Virus record (IMG/VR): IMGVR_UViG_3300043466_003163
Span: 24,590-88,589 of that record
Length of the DNA: 64,000 nt
Reading direction: 5' to 3' (one strand)
Source of the DNA: a virus
The notes beneath the pieces are model-generated. The model was given only the letters and a program-made list of their open reading frames with translations. It was not told where the DNA came from and made no database searches. The position numbers and the translations under genes were made by a program. Positions within the stretch are counted from its first letter, which is position 1; each line of letters starts with the position of its first letter. This document shows positions 34,904 to 44,577 of the stretch, one piece after another.

Positions 34904-34922
34904 TAAATTTGAAACAAATATA
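34904..34922. promoter_or_regulatory. Divergent host-type promoters between methyltransferase and clpC-like gene
   Basis: Plus strand TAAATTTG at 34904-34911 with TTGAC 20 bases upstream faces the ClpC-like gene; minus strand TATATTTG at 34915-34922, with TTTG 20 bases upstream (34943-34946), faces the methyltransferase. Both boxes fit TAnnTTTG and overlap closely in opposite directions. Confidence 0.55.
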
Positions 34923-34924
34923 AT

Positions 34925-34934
34925 GATATTTATA
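34925..34934 (+). promoter_or_regulatory. Candidate late promoter element GATATTTATA
   Basis: GATATTTATA lies 18 bases before the ATG at 34952, just downstream of the host-type box, so this gene may have both early and late promoters. Confidence 0.45.
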
Positions 34935-34951
34935 ATATAAAACAAATTAAA

Positions 34952-37432
34952 ATGAAAAAAGTCTTACCTAAAGTTAAAAAAGTGATTAATATGTCACTAA
35001 AACAGGCAAAAATGTATGGAGATACGGAAGTTCGTATTGAACATATAATAATATCATTAATAAATGACTATAATAATAACGCAATACGAGTTTTAAATGA
35101 TTTAGGTGTAGATGTCGATAATTTACATAAAAAAATAGAGATTTCTCTTTTAAAAGAAAAAAAAGAAGAGTTAGTTATTGCTCAGAGCGGTGATTTACCT
35201 TTAGAATATGTATCAGAAAAAATTTTAAAAGGTGCGGAAAAGGAATGTGATGAATTAAATGATGATTTTTTGGATACTCACCACATATTATTATCCACAT
35301 TAAAAATAAAAAATAATGTTAATAGTATTTTAAAAACTATGAAAATAAATTATAATATAGTAAAAAAACATATGGAAAAAAATATAATACAAAATAGTAT
35401 TGATCCTATAGATAGTGAAGATGATAACTTCTTTAAAGATAATAAAAAAAGTAATAAAAAAAGTAATAAATCTAATGAAACCCCTATTTTAGATAACTTC
35501 TCAATTGACGTTACTAAAAGAGCATCTGAAGGTAAAATTGATCCTGTTATAGGTAGAGATGAATCAATACAAAGAGTAGCTCAGATATTAGCGAGAAAAA
35601 AGAAAAATAATCCTGTTTTGATTGGTGATCCTGGTGTTGGTAAAACGACAATTGTTGAAGGTTTGGCATTAAAAATATTTCAGGGGGACGCACCTAGAAC
35701 TCTTTTAGATAAAAGAATTTTATCATTAGATATAACTTCATTAGTTGCTGGTACAAAATATAGAGGTCAATTTGAAGAAAGAATTAAAGGTATTGTTGAC
35801 GAACTTATGAATGTGGATAATGTAATTTTATTTATAGATGAATTACATACAATTGTTGGTGCAGGAAACGCATCAGGTTCTATAGATGCTGCCAATGTAT
35901 TAAAACCAGCCTTAGCGAGAGGTGATATACAAGTTATTGGGGCAACAACTTTAGATGAATTTAGAGAAAATATAGAAAAAGATGGTGCATTAGCTAGAAG
36001 ATTTCAACAAGTTTTGATTAATCCCCCTTCAGTTGAGGACACAATTAAAATTTTAAATAAGATAAAAATATCGTATGAAAATTATCATAAAGTTTTTTAT
36101 CCACAAGAAACTATAGAACAATGTGTAAAAATGGCTGATAGGTATATTACCGATAGGGAATTTCCTGATAAGGCAATAGATATTTTAGATGAGGTAGGTT
36201 CTAGAACTCAGGTTAATGCTAAACCACCAAAAGGTATAAGTACCTTAGAAGAAAAAATTAATGAGATTAAAGAAAGAAAAAGTAATGTCGTTAAAAAACA
36301 AAAATATGAAGAAGCTGCTAAACTAAGAGATGAAGAAAGAAACATCAACGAAAAACTGGAAGTAGAAAAAGAAAAATGGTTAGAAACTATTAATAAAGAA
36401 AGAAAAAAGATAACTCCTGAGGATGTTAATGAAGTTGTTTCTATTATGACAGGTATACCATTAAAAAGACTTAGTGGGGATCAAGGTAAACGAATGTTGG
36501 AGATGGAAAATGAATTAATGAAACATATTATTGGACAGGAAAATGCGTTAGAAAAAATAGCTAAATCTCTTAGAAGAAATAGGGTAGGTATTAGAAATCC
36601 AAAAAAACCAATAGGTTCTTTTATGTTTTTGGGTCCTACAGGTGTTGGTAAAACTCATATTGCTAAAAAATTGGCAGAATATATGTTTGGAGAAGAAGAC
36701 TCTTTGATTAGATTGGATATGTCAGAATTTCAAGAAAAACATTCTATTTCTAGATTAATTGGTTCTCCTCCTGGTTATGTCGGTCATGAAGATGGGGGTC
36801 AATTAACAGAAAAAGTTAGAAGAAAACCTTATTCTATCGTATTATTCGATGAAATTGAGAAAGCAAATAAAGAAATATATAATACATTATTACAATTATT
36901 AGATGATGGACAATTAACTGACAGTTCAGGTAGAAAAGTAAACTTCAAAAATTGTATGGTAATTATGACATCAAATGTAGGAGTTAAAAAATTACAAGAT
37001 TTTGGTACAGGAGTTGGTTTCGGAACTAAATCAAAAATAGAAAGAGAAGAGTCAGTAAAAGAAGGTATGTTACTCGATGAACTTAAAAAACAATTCCCAC
37101 CAGAATTTTTAAATAGATTAGATGACGTAATTATATTTAAATCTTTAACCAAAGATCAGATAGGTAAAATTGTAGATTTAGAAATATCTAAATTAGAAGA
37201 TAGAGTTTTAGAAATTGGGTATACATTACAAATAAATAAAACCGCAAAAGATTATTTAGTTGATCAGGGGTATGATGAAGAATATGGGGCAAGACCTTTA
37301 AATAGATCAATTCAAAAATATATTGAGGATCCCGTTTCAGAAGAAATTTTGAGCGGTAGAGTTAAAGAAGGTCAAACTATTAAGGTAAGTTACTCCAAAC
37401 CTAAAGAAGAAATAATTGTTAAAATTTGTTAA
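34952..37432 (+). CDS. ClpC/ClpA-like AAA+ unfoldase
   Basis: 826 aa, two AAA+ modules. N-terminal Clp repeats ([36 protein letters not shown]), first Walker [10 protein letters not shown] (about 224-232) with [12 protein letters not shown], an UVR-like middle segment ([16 protein letters not shown]), second Walker [10 protein letters not shown] (about 561-569) and C-terminal [19 protein letters not shown]. The ClpP-docking loop tripeptide is present (GVGFGT, near 688), so it could pair with host ClpP. Arg and Walker B residues appear intact. Preceded by both host-type and late-type promoter elements. Confidence 0.93.
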   Translation: MKKVLPKVKKVINMSLKQAKMYGDTEVRIEHIIISLINDYNNNAIRVLNDLGVDVDNLHKKIEISLLKEKKEELVIAQSGDLPLEYVSEKILKGAEKECDELNDDFLDTHHILLSTLKIKNNVNSILKTMKINYNIVKKHMEKNIIQNSIDPIDSEDDNFFKDNKKSNKKSNKSNETPILDNFSIDVTKRASEGKIDPVIGRDESIQRVAQILARKKKNNPVLIGDPGVGKTTIVEGLALKIFQGDAPRTLLDKRILSLDITSLVAGTKYRGQFEERIKGIVDELMNVDNVILFIDELHTIVGAGNASGSIDAANVLKPALARGDIQVIGATTLDEFRENIEKDGALARRFQQVLINPPSVEDTIKILNKIKISYENYHKVFYPQETIEQCVKMADRYITDREFPDKAIDILDEVGSRTQVNAKPPKGISTLEEKINEIKERKSNVVKKQKYEEAAKLRDEERNINEKLEVEKEKWLETINKERKKITPEDVNEVVSIMTGIPLKRLSGDQGKRMLEMENELMKHIIGQENALEKIAKSLRRNRVGIRNPKKPIGSFMFLGPTGVGKTHIAKKLAEYMFGEEDSLIRLDMSEFQEKHSISRLIGSPPGYVGHEDGGQLTEKVRRKPYSIVLFDEIEKANKEIYNTLLQLLDDGQLTDSSGRKVNFKNCMVIMTSNVGVKKLQDFGTGVGFGTKSKIEREESVKEGMLLDELKKQFPPEFLNRLDDVIIFKSLTKDQIGKIVDLEISKLEDRVLEIGYTLQINKTAKDYLVDQGYDEEYGARPLNRSIQKYIEDPVSEEILSGRVKEGQTIKVSYSKPKEEIIVKIC

Positions 37433-37488
37433 AAAATTTTGATATTATAAAAACTTTTTACAATATTTGTATTATAAAAATAAAAATT

Positions 37489-37989
37489 ATGAAAAAGTTT
37501 GTTGTTTCTATTTCCCTTTTAGTAAGTGTTTCGTGTTTCGGACAGGATTATTTCACTGAATATTGTTACTCTAACAACAAAAAAATTGTTAGTGAATTAA
37601 ATATCGATTCGTTAGAGAATGTTCTATTCGAAAAAATCAACGATTTTCGAAAACAGAATGGTTTAAATCTTTTGGTCATGGATGAATCATTAAATAATTA
37701 TTCCGAAAAATGGTCAAGAAATATGTTGAGTAAAGACAAAATCTATCACTCGAGTATTGGTGAAAATGGTATTGTGTCGGAAAATGTTTATTTGACTAAA
37801 AGTTTTGGTGTATTCCCAATGGAAAAAAGTAATATTCTAACAATATCCGATAGAATTTTCAAAAGTTGGGTAAATTCTGAAAAACATAGAAATAACATGT
37901 TATTGGAAAATGTTGAAAATATTGGTGTATCGATTGTTTTATTACCTAATGGTATGATTGATGAGTCAGCAACAATGGTGGTTAATTAA
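37489..37989 (+). CDS. Secreted CAP/SCP-domain protein
   Basis: The ATG at 37489 (not the longer frame) gives a signal peptide, MKKFVVSISLLVSVSCFGQ|D, with the FGQ ending typical of flavobacterial exported proteins; SVSC could alternatively act as a lipobox. The mature part is a CAP domain: LFEKINDFRKQNGLNLLVMD, YSEKWSRNMLSKDKIYHSSI, ENVYL and WVNSEKHRNNMLLENVENIG, retaining the His and Glu of the family cavity. Likely exported to the periplasm or surface of the infected cell. Role in infection unknown. Confidence 0.8.
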   Translation: MKKFVVSISLLVSVSCFGQDYFTEYCYSNNKKIVSELNIDSLENVLFEKINDFRKQNGLNLLVMDESLNNYSEKWSRNMLSKDKIYHSSIGENGIVSENVYLTKSFGVFPMEKSNILTISDRIFKSWVNSEKHRNNMLLENVENIGVSIVLLPNGMIDESATMVVN

Positions 37990-38005
37990 CCACCATTGTT
38001 TATTT

Positions 38006-38536
38006 TTAGAAATCCGTATCATATAAACATTCTGAAATAGATTTAATATTTTCTATATCTTTTGTGAAATCATATTTTTTAACCCATTCCTCAATTGATT
38101 CACCGCTTTCTGGTACATATTCAGGTTTTATATGTTTTATTTTTAGTGACACATCACTATCACCAGATTCAAATGTTTTGACAACTTCTTCTAGATGCCT
38201 TCTACACATATTAACAGTTTTCTCAACAGCCTTTTCTTTAATTCCTGAATTAGTTATTTTAGATAAAATGCCAGCATTTAATTTTTTATTTTTTAATCCC
38301 TCACAATTTGTTATAGAGAAAATTACACCATCTCTTAATTTAGTGTATAGATTATTTTTATCTCTAGATGTTTCAGTGGCAGTAAGACCTACTGTTGTAC
38401 TATCTGACCTTAACCATGATGGGAATGTTTGAAAACAAGAACTGAAATCTACTTTAGATTCATTAATAAACTTTAAAATAGATTTGATTTCTCTTTCAGT
38501 TAGTGTTATAATTTGATTATTTTTTTTTATTTTCAT
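38006..38536 (-). CDS. Protein with capsid-targeting-like N-terminus (176 aa)
   Basis: I use the ATG at 38536, which starts MKIKKNNQIITLTEREIKSI and continues LKFINE|SK; this restores the shared N-terminal segment and puts the protease site after residue 26. The mature part has Cys residues and a helical core (LYTKLRDGVIFSITNCEGLK; VEKTVNMCRRHLEEVVKTFE). No family recognised. The start lies within the end of the upstream 653-aa gene region, minus strand, and the gene is convergent with the CAP-domain gene. Confidence 0.6.
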   Translation of the reverse strand: MKIKKNNQIITLTEREIKSILKFINESKVDFSSCFQTFPSWLRSDSTTVGLTATETSRDKNNLYTKLRDGVIFSITNCEGLKNKKLNAGILSKITNSGIKEKAVEKTVNMCRRHLEEVVKTFESGDSDVSLKIKHIKPEYVPESGESIEEWVKKYDFTKDIENIKSISECLYDTDF

Positions 38537-38564
38537 TTTTTTAATATTAATATTTAAATCGTTA

Positions 38565-40526
38565 TTAAAAACCTGGACAACAAGTTGGGCAAGTCCATTT
38601 TGGTACAAATGGACGAGTTCTAGGTTTAAACGATACTCTACCTAATTTTTTCCTAATTTTTCGTATACCTCTTTTTAAATCGTTCCATGTATCTGTTAAA
38701 TTAAATTCACCATTTGCATCAAATTGTAAACCTAAACCCGGAACTGCAATAACGTAGTAATCTTCACCAACTTCCTCTTTTGTTACGACTTCTGGTTTTT
38801 TAAGTGTTACAGTTAAACCACCTAAATTCATTCTATAAGGGCCATAAACTTTATTATATTCTCCACGAAGTTCTTTTTGTGAAATTTCTCTACCTGCATA
38901 TTTGCTCGCCTGAATAGCCGATGATTCAGTTCTGTTACCGTAAAACATTTGTGGTGTAATTTTTTTACCTGCATCGTTAAATCTTTTATATGCAATTTGG
39001 AATAGTTCACCATATTGGGATATAGGTACTTCAGATCCATCAGCATTTTTACCGTCAATCTTTTCCCATCCAGGTCCAATATTTGGACGAGTAACTTTAG
39101 ATCCTAACACTATATTGTATTTACCTAACCCTAATCTATCTAACATATTACGTATAGATGTTTCTATAGTATCACACCTATCTTCCGCCAATTGTATATT
39201 ATTTTTTTCACTAAATGTTTTATCTTTACTCTTATAAGTGGTTCTTACTTTACTAGTTGACCCATAAACATAAATATTTATAGATTCTACTACTAATGCA
39301 AAATCTTCACCTAAATTATGTTGGTTTCTTAATTTAATAACATCGTCTTCCTGTTGATTGATGAATTTTCTAAGTAATACAATTTGTTCTTTTAAACCTT
39401 CTCTGGCCGAATCAGACATTTGAGTTCCGTCATCTGGGAAAAAGTTTCTACTCATTTCATTTCTTTTTTCAGTATCTTCTGTTACTGGTGGGTATTGAAA
39501 CATTTGACTTTCACCTGTAACCATTTTAGGTATTACTTTCACTTTACCGTCATCTAATCTAACTTGTTCTAAAGATTCAGGTTTATCAGTTATTTTTATA
39601 GTATTTATCTTACCAATTATTTTTTTAAATGTATCCTCACCCATTTTTTCCACATCTTCGGATAGTTTAGACAATAATTGTTTTTTTAAACCAGCCCCTT
39701 GAACTTCTCCAACTTTAATTTTTGAGTCACTATCCGCCTTTAACCCAATAGCACCCTTTTTTTGTAAATTTAATCCGACTAAAGCACTTACTCTATTTAT
39801 TGTATCATTAACATCATTATGTTTACCTTCTACAAAATCTACTATCGATTCTAATCTTTCACTTATATCGTTTATATCAGATTTAGGTAAAAATACGTTG
39901 GCCGAGTTTAATGCCTCCGCTTCTTTTTTTAATTTTTCTAATGTTCTAGTAGACTCTAATTTTTTTATTTGTTCTAAACCTTTAACATCAGTAATTTTTG
40001 ATTTTAATGTTTCTATATTTATTTTTGATAATAATGTGGGAATATTTTTTTGCATTTCCTCATCATACTTATCAGGTTTAACTTCGTTTTTTTTATTTTT
40101 TTTAGTAGGTTCGGTTTTTGTAATACCGTAATAAATCTCACCAAACATCCAGTTCTTTAAACTAGATTTAGTTTCTGGACTATCATTATTTATAAACCAT
40201 TCCATCATTATTTCATAAGATGGATTATTTTTGATTGATGTGTCAATATAGTCATCTACTTCTTTAACATATTTAATTATGTCTTTTATTTTTGCATTTT
40301 CCCAATTTACAGAACCACCTTTTGACCAATCATGAAATTTAGGGGGTTCAGTAGAGTTTGTTTGTGGTTGACCTTCTTCTCCTTCTTCTTTTAATAAGTG
40401 TTTTTTTAGAATTCTTTCCTCCAAAAGTCTATCATATGAGGTAACATTTTCTCTATAATGAGATGAATTAAAATTCATTAATTTTCTCATTTTAAATATC
40501 TCCTCACTTAAATTTTTTGATCCCAT
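38565..40526 (-). CDS. Large putative virion protein with OmpA-like region (653 aa)
   Basis: The N-terminus is unusual but contains two sites fitting the protease rule (YDRLLE|ER and HLLKE|EGEEG near residues 36-47). The middle is helical (residues 70-330). Around 400-480, VVESINIYVYGSTSKVRTTY followed by NNIQLAEDRCDTIETSIRNM and LGLGKYNIVLG resembles the OmpA-C fold pattern (beta strand, then a helix with L-x-x-x-R). The C-terminus is basic (RGIRKIRKKLGRVSFKPRTR) and ends with CPTCC. OmpA-like peptidoglycan binding would fit an injection role; both points are inference. Confidence 0.5.
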   Translation of the reverse strand: MGSKNLSEEIFKMRKLMNFNSSHYRENVTSYDRLLEERILKKHLLKEEGEEGQPQTNSTEPPKFHDWSKGGSVNWENAKIKDIIKYVKEVDDYIDTSIKNNPSYEIMMEWFINNDSPETKSSLKNWMFGEIYYGITKTEPTKKNKKNEVKPDKYDEEMQKNIPTLLSKINIETLKSKITDVKGLEQIKKLESTRTLEKLKKEAEALNSANVFLPKSDINDISERLESIVDFVEGKHNDVNDTINRVSALVGLNLQKKGAIGLKADSDSKIKVGEVQGAGLKKQLLSKLSEDVEKMGEDTFKKIIGKINTIKITDKPESLEQVRLDDGKVKVIPKMVTGESQMFQYPPVTEDTEKRNEMSRNFFPDDGTQMSDSAREGLKEQIVLLRKFINQQEDDVIKLRNQHNLGEDFALVVESINIYVYGSTSKVRTTYKSKDKTFSEKNNIQLAEDRCDTIETSIRNMLDRLGLGKYNIVLGSKVTRPNIGPGWEKIDGKNADGSEVPISQYGELFQIAYKRFNDAGKKITPQMFYGNRTESSAIQASKYAGREISQKELRGEYNKVYGPYRMNLGGLTVTLKKPEVVTKEEVGEDYYVIAVPGLGLQFDANGEFNLTDTWNDLKRGIRKIRKKLGRVSFKPRTRPFVPKWTCPTCCPGF

Positions 40527-40601
40527 ATGATTATATTATATTTCTAACATAAATACCATTTTGGGTATCAATGTTTTTATTTTTTTTATACTACCTTTTA
40601 A

Positions 40602-40742
40602 TTATTTTAACCTTCTTTTTCTATTAATTGTAGATTCTGAAATTTGATTTCTTTTTTCTCTTTTAACTTCGTTAACAATAGTTTCGATAAGATTAATCAT
40701 TTCTGATTCTGTTAATCTAATAGTTTTTTTACCCTGTCTCAT
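40602..40742 (-). CDS. 46-residue mini-cargo: targeting segment plus basic peptide
   Basis: Minus-strand ATG at 40742 encodes 46 aa. The first 25 residues, MRQGKKTIRLTESEMINLIE then TIVNE, are an archetypal member of the shared N-terminal family. Predicted cleavage after VNE leaves a 21-residue, strongly basic peptide containing VKREKRNQISE and ending NRKRRLK. The gene lies in the otherwise empty gap between two minus-strand genes. A targeting segment with almost no cargo parallels the small internal peptides of T4 heads. This is the cleanest case for the propeptide hypothesis. Confidence 0.75.
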   Translation of the reverse strand: MRQGKKTIRLTESEMINLIETIVNEVKREKRNQISESTINRKRRLK

Positions 40743-40770
40743 TTTTTTTATTTTTTTGTTTTGTTATTTA

Positions 40771-42408
40771 TTAAAGCATATTACCTTTAGTCATTTCTAA
40801 GAATTTGTTAAAATCTTCTACACCTTTTTCATCTAAATTTTTAGTACTTATAGATAACATAACTAAACTACCATTACCCTCCCTATACATATCCATTGCA
40901 ACATCTAAATTAAATTTAGTGATTGGGTTTTCAGTTAAATTAAGTAAGAAAAGATTTGTTAATTTTTCATACCCCCTTAATGGTACTTCTTTTATATTAT
41001 TATTTTTTGCGATAAACACGTTAAAATTTTCGTGATTCGGTAAATACTCTATTGGTGGTAGCCTTTTTAAATCACAATTATTTGCATTAAGTCTCTCTAA
41101 TTTATGGAATTTAGATAAATCAGGTATTTCTTTTATAGATAGTCCTGAGAAATCTAAAGAAGTAGTATTATCAGAATCTAAGTAATCTATGATATTTACT
41201 TCTTCTGTGTTTTGCATTAACCATTGTAAATATTTATTACTTTGTAAAGGACCTTTTGTTTGTGATGCCATCTTTTTTATATTGTTAACACCCTCTTGAT
41301 AAATTTCAGGTGAAATAACATCCCCAACACTACCACCAAACATATTTAGATATTTTATGTAACTACTATCCATTAATCCAGTACCTTTTTTAACATCCAT
41401 TTCAGTTAACTTACCTAACTCTTTATTAAAGAATGTTTTTAAACCAGGAAATCTATTAAGTACCTCTGATAATTTACCACTTCTTTCTATTGAGCTATTA
41501 TTTTTATCATGTAACTGATTAGATTCGAAATGGAATTGTAATGGGTATAAATTTCCTTCATCATCACCATCAAATAGTTTTTTTGGCATAATTACATAGT
41601 ATTCAGATAAAGAACCATCAGGTTTAGGATTATTTCTTCTATAAGATTCAAAATAACTATTACCTTCCCTTCTTGTACACCAAGAAGCTAAAGGTCCTAA
41701 TGGATCACAACTCGATTCTATTGTTAATGGTGTATAAACTAAAACATCGTTATCTCTATACACTAATTTAGCTTCACCTAAATCAATATATTTTTTAAGT
41801 TTTTTCCATAATCTACTTTCACCTTCTTCACTGTCTTCTTCATCTTCAGAACCAACAAAAGGACTAACTACTGAATATAAATGTGCTAAATCATTATACT
41901 GATTAATATTTGTTACATCTTGAGGTGCATTAGGTCTATTAGGCGCACTTCTTTTAAATACTTTTTTATTTTTAACTGAATCAAATACTGTTAAAAATTC
42001 ATTTGCTTCTGGTAAATCTTCCGTTAAAAATCTAATCGCTTGATCAACATCACCTTCATTAATATGTCTCATAAATACTTGTATCATCCATTGTACATAT
42101 TGTTTATTAGATGACGGATCTGCCTCAACTATGTCATTAAAAATATGTTCACTTAACTTTACTGATTGTTTTCCTTTTTTGTTTTTTACAATATATGCTA
42201 TATCTACACCATTATGATCTTCTATTGGTTCTATAATAGGTTTATTTGGCTTCATTCCACCTGAAGTTCTTTTGTCATCCTTTTCATCTTCTCCATCTAC
42301 CGCATCATCTAATAGTTTAGGATCAATAACATTTTGTGTTTTTAAATACTGAACTCTATCTTCTTTTAATAAAATTCTATACTGATTTTCAGTTATAATA
42401 TATTTCAT
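40771..42408 (-). CDS. LRR-containing protein with capsid-targeting-like N-terminus (545 aa)
   Basis: N-terminus MKYIITENQYRILLKE|D matches the shared family. Residues ~195-330 contain a conserved-looking domain (LWKKLKKYIDLGEAKLVYRD; PLASWCTRREGNSYFESYRR; YPLQFHFESNQLHDKNNSSI) that I recall from many phage proteins of unknown function. The C-terminal ~130 residues are leucine-rich repeats (LDFSGLSIKEIPDLSKFHKL; LERLNANNCDLKRLPPIEYL). Probably a packaged protein with a binding function; no enzyme motif is evident. Confidence 0.6.
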   Translation of the reverse strand: MKYIITENQYRILLKEDRVQYLKTQNVIDPKLLDDAVDGEDEKDDKRTSGGMKPNKPIIEPIEDHNGVDIAYIVKNKKGKQSVKLSEHIFNDIVEADPSSNKQYVQWMIQVFMRHINEGDVDQAIRFLTEDLPEANEFLTVFDSVKNKKVFKRSAPNRPNAPQDVTNINQYNDLAHLYSVVSPFVGSEDEEDSEEGESRLWKKLKKYIDLGEAKLVYRDNDVLVYTPLTIESSCDPLGPLASWCTRREGNSYFESYRRNNPKPDGSLSEYYVIMPKKLFDGDDEGNLYPLQFHFESNQLHDKNNSSIERSGKLSEVLNRFPGLKTFFNKELGKLTEMDVKKGTGLMDSSYIKYLNMFGGSVGDVISPEIYQEGVNNIKKMASQTKGPLQSNKYLQWLMQNTEEVNIIDYLDSDNTTSLDFSGLSIKEIPDLSKFHKLERLNANNCDLKRLPPIEYLPNHENFNVFIAKNNNIKEVPLRGYEKLTNLFLLNLTENPITKFNLDVAMDMYREGNGSLVMLSISTKNLDEKGVEDFNKFLEMTKGNML

Positions 42409-42448
42409 ATCTTATTTTTTTATATAAATATTACAAATTTTTAAAAAA

Positions 42449-43300
42449 TTATTCTACCATATCAGATCTAACCCACCCACTCGTATAATCACCAACTTTC
42501 TTTTCTAATGTTACTTTATACCATTTATTTCCTTCTCCATCTATTTTAACTTCACTAACCTTACCTATTTTATCGGGAATAGATATTTTAGTAACTCTAT
42601 CACTTTCTCTGTCTGCTTTTGCTCTGACATTAACATATCCATCACCACTTTTTTTAGGGTATACTACTTTACCGATTAAATTAGATTTAGAACTTATTTT
42701 TTCAGTAGATTTATTTCCTTTATTACCTTTTGGTATGTATTTACCTAAAATATAGTCATGAATTCTTTTTGCGGATTCTTTCCTAATATCAATAGTACCA
42801 TCACAATCCCCACATCTTTCTACTAAGGTTGCAAACTTAACCGCCTTTTTTTGTACAGTATCAGCCTTCATTGCGGAATTAAAGTTTTTTACTTCATATT
42901 CGTCAGAAGATTTTATATCTTTAGGTAAATTTGGTATGTGTTTACCATTATTTAACTTATATCCGTCTATTAATTCTAATTTTATGAAATCTAATTGAGT
43001 ATTTTCACTAGACCATTTAGATTCTTTATGTATTGCAAAATTAATTAATGCCTTTTTTCTATCACCCAACCATTGCATCAACCCTATAGCACCATTAGGA
43101 CTCTGTATTGATGCATCAAATTGGGATTCTGCCCACATATTACCAGCCATTGCACATGCATGATCAGCACTAAAACCTCTAGAAGATAATTTTTTAACGA
43201 TACTTACTGCCTTATCTAAATATTCATCAGTAATAATTTCTTGTTTAGTTTCAAACAACAATACTTTTTTTAATTGTGTTTCTGTTATAATAATACGCAT
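42449..43300 (-). CDS. Lysozyme-like hydrolase with SH3 domain and targeting-like N-terminus
   Basis: Order: N-terminal segment MRIIITETQLKKVLLFE|T (cut predicted after 17), a phage tail lysozyme-like domain (residues ~30-170) with SADHACAMAGNMWAESQFDA and the catalytic Glu E58, then NGAIGLMQWLGDRKKALINF, and a C-terminal bacterial SH3 domain (GDGYVNVRAKADRESDRVTK; GKVSEVKIDGEGNKWYKVTL). It should cleave peptidoglycan and bind the wall. If the N-terminus is a head-targeting propeptide, the enzyme would be carried inside the virion rather than used only for lysis. Confidence 0.75.
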   Translation of the reverse strand: MRIIITETQLKKVLLFETKQEIITDEYLDKAVSIVKKLSSRGFSADHACAMAGNMWAESQFDASIQSPNGAIGLMQWLGDRKKALINFAIHKESKWSSENTQLDFIKLELIDGYKLNNGKHIPNLPKDIKSSDEYEVKNFNSAMKADTVQKKAVKFATLVERCGDCDGTIDIRKESAKRIHDYILGKYIPKGNKGNKSTEKISSKSNLIGKVVYPKKSGDGYVNVRAKADRESDRVTKISIPDKIGKVSEVKIDGEGNKWYKVTLEKKVGDYTSGWVRSDMVE

Positions 43301-43341
43301 TTCATCTATTTATTAATAAATATAGTATTTTTTTGTCTTTT

Positions 43342-43740
43342 ATGAAAAAACCTGTCAAAAATAGTAAAAAAGTTAGTAAAAAAGAAATTTTTTTGACGCA
43401 AATTAAAAAAGAAATTAGGAAAATATGTAAAAAATACCCCAAAATCAAACAAAAAATCAAAAATATTACTGATTTAGAGAAAAAATTGTATTATGCTATG
43501 GTTTGGGAGGTTACTGAAAGTCAACCATTGTTTATTTTGGAGAATTTCGATAAGAGGGGTTGGAAAAACTATCATTTAGATCATATTTACCCTATATCTA
43601 TGGGATATAAAGAGCAAATAGCCCCAGAAAAGATCGGAAATATTAAAAATTTAAGATTTATTCATTATGAGGAAAACTTAAAAAAGGGATCTAAAATTAC
43701 AAACGATTCTAAAAAATCATTAAAAAGATTAATAAAATAA
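43342..43740 (+). CDS. HNH endonuclease-like protein (132 aa)
   Basis: Basic protein with an HNH-type core: WKNYHLDHIYPISMGYKEQI (first His/Asp pair), then IGNIKNLRFIHYEENLKKGS (Asn and His positions). The N-terminal ~50 residues are Lys-rich (KNSKKVSKKEIFLTQIKKEI) and probably bind DNA. No Cys pair for structural zinc is seen. Free-standing plus-strand insertion between minus-strand genes, as usual for phage homing endonucleases; ATG at 43342 is used rather than the upstream TTG. Confidence 0.75.
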   Translation: MKKPVKNSKKVSKKEIFLTQIKKEIRKICKKYPKIKQKIKNITDLEKKLYYAMVWEVTESQPLFILENFDKRGWKNYHLDHIYPISMGYKEQIAPEKIGNIKNLRFIHYEENLKKGSKITNDSKKSLKRLIK

Positions 43741-43762
43741 AATCCCTATTTTTAGTTTAAAA

Positions 43763-43951
43763 TTAGAAAAGTTTTTTAGCTTTTTCGACTAAATCTGCTT
43801 TTTGTGCCTCTAATAAAGATAGTTTATTTTTTTGTTCTTTATTTAATTCCATACCAGCAGCTTCAGATTTTATATCTGCAATTTTAGCATCTAATTTATC
43901 GTGTGCCAATAAAATTGAGTGGTACATTCTTGCTTTTTCTTCGTTATTCAT
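43763..43951 (-). CDS. Small coiled-coil protein (62 aa)
   Basis: Helical throughout: ARMYHSILLAHDKLDAKIAD then AAGMELNKEQKNKLSLLEAQ, with a basic C-terminus. No targeting segment or known domain. Immediately downstream (minus strand) of the 171-aa gene. Confidence 0.6.
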   Translation of the reverse strand: MNNEEKARMYHSILLAHDKLDAKIADIKSEAAGMELNKEQKNKLSLLEAQKADLVEKAKKLF

Positions 43952-43972
43952 AATTTTAATTTTAAAACTTTG

Positions 43973-44488
43973 TTATTGGTTATTAAATCCTAGTCTATTT
44001 CTAAATCTACCATGTACTTTAACCATCATTAAAGCTAAAGGTTCCATTTTTTCAGTTAATTCATCGATAATATTTAAAATTTCCGAAATTAGTTCATCTT
44101 CATTCATTTCTACACCTATTCCTAAACCTTGATTATATATTAATCTTAATTGTTTTTGAAACTTTTGTAAAGCTTTAAGATAATTTAAAACTAATAAATA
44201 AAAATCTGTGTCAACAAAAATTTCGTCCTTATAAGAATTAATCATATCTATATCACTAGTTAGTTTATTTGAAATGTTTTCACAAAAAGCTAAATAATTT
44301 TCTTTTCTTAAATTTTTTTCTTTAGTATTCATTAAAAATGATCCTATAATCTCACTAAGAGTATTAAATTGTATAAAAATAGTAGATTGTATTTGTGAGG
44401 CATGTTCTCCCATAGATGTTTGATCATCATAACCACCTATTTCGTTTATCAATCTTTTTAATTGATTCTCATTTATTTTTATTTTCAT
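43973..44488 (-). CDS. Helical protein with capsid-targeting-like N-terminus (171 aa)
   Basis: N-terminus MKIKINENQLKRLINE|I, cut predicted after residue 16. Remaining residues are helical with regular hydrophobic spacing (IQSTIFIQFNTLSEIIGSFL; LVLNYLKALQKFQKQLRLIY; ISEILNIIDELTEKMEPLAL), suggesting a four-helix-type fold. Function unknown. Confidence 0.6.
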   Translation of the reverse strand: MKIKINENQLKRLINEIGGYDDQTSMGEHASQIQSTIFIQFNTLSEIIGSFLMNTKEKNLRKENYLAFCENISNKLTSDIDMINSYKDEIFVDTDFYLLVLNYLKALQKFQKQLRLIYNQGLGIGVEMNEDELISEILNIIDELTEKMEPLALMMVKVHGRFRNRLGFNNQ

Positions 44489-44499
44489 ATTTTTTATTT

Positions 44500-44509
44500 A
44501 ATAAATATA
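44500..44509 (-). promoter_or_regulatory. Candidate late promoter element TATATTTATT
   Basis: Minus-strand TATATTTATT, 11 bases before the ATG at 44488, followed by AAATAAAAAA. Confidence 0.5.
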
Positions 44510-44527
44510 ATTTTTTTTATTAAAAAA

Positions 44528-44558
44528 TTTGGTAATTAAAAAAAAAGTGTTATATTTG
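44528..44558 (+). promoter_or_regulatory. Host-type promoter TTTG-N19-TATATTTG
   Basis: TTTG at 44528-44531, exactly 19 bases, then TATATTTG at 44551-44558; the ATG follows 19 bases later at 44578. This is a full match to the Bacteroidota vegetative promoter consensus. Confidence 0.8.
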
Positions 44559-44577
44559 TCTATATAAATCAAACAAA

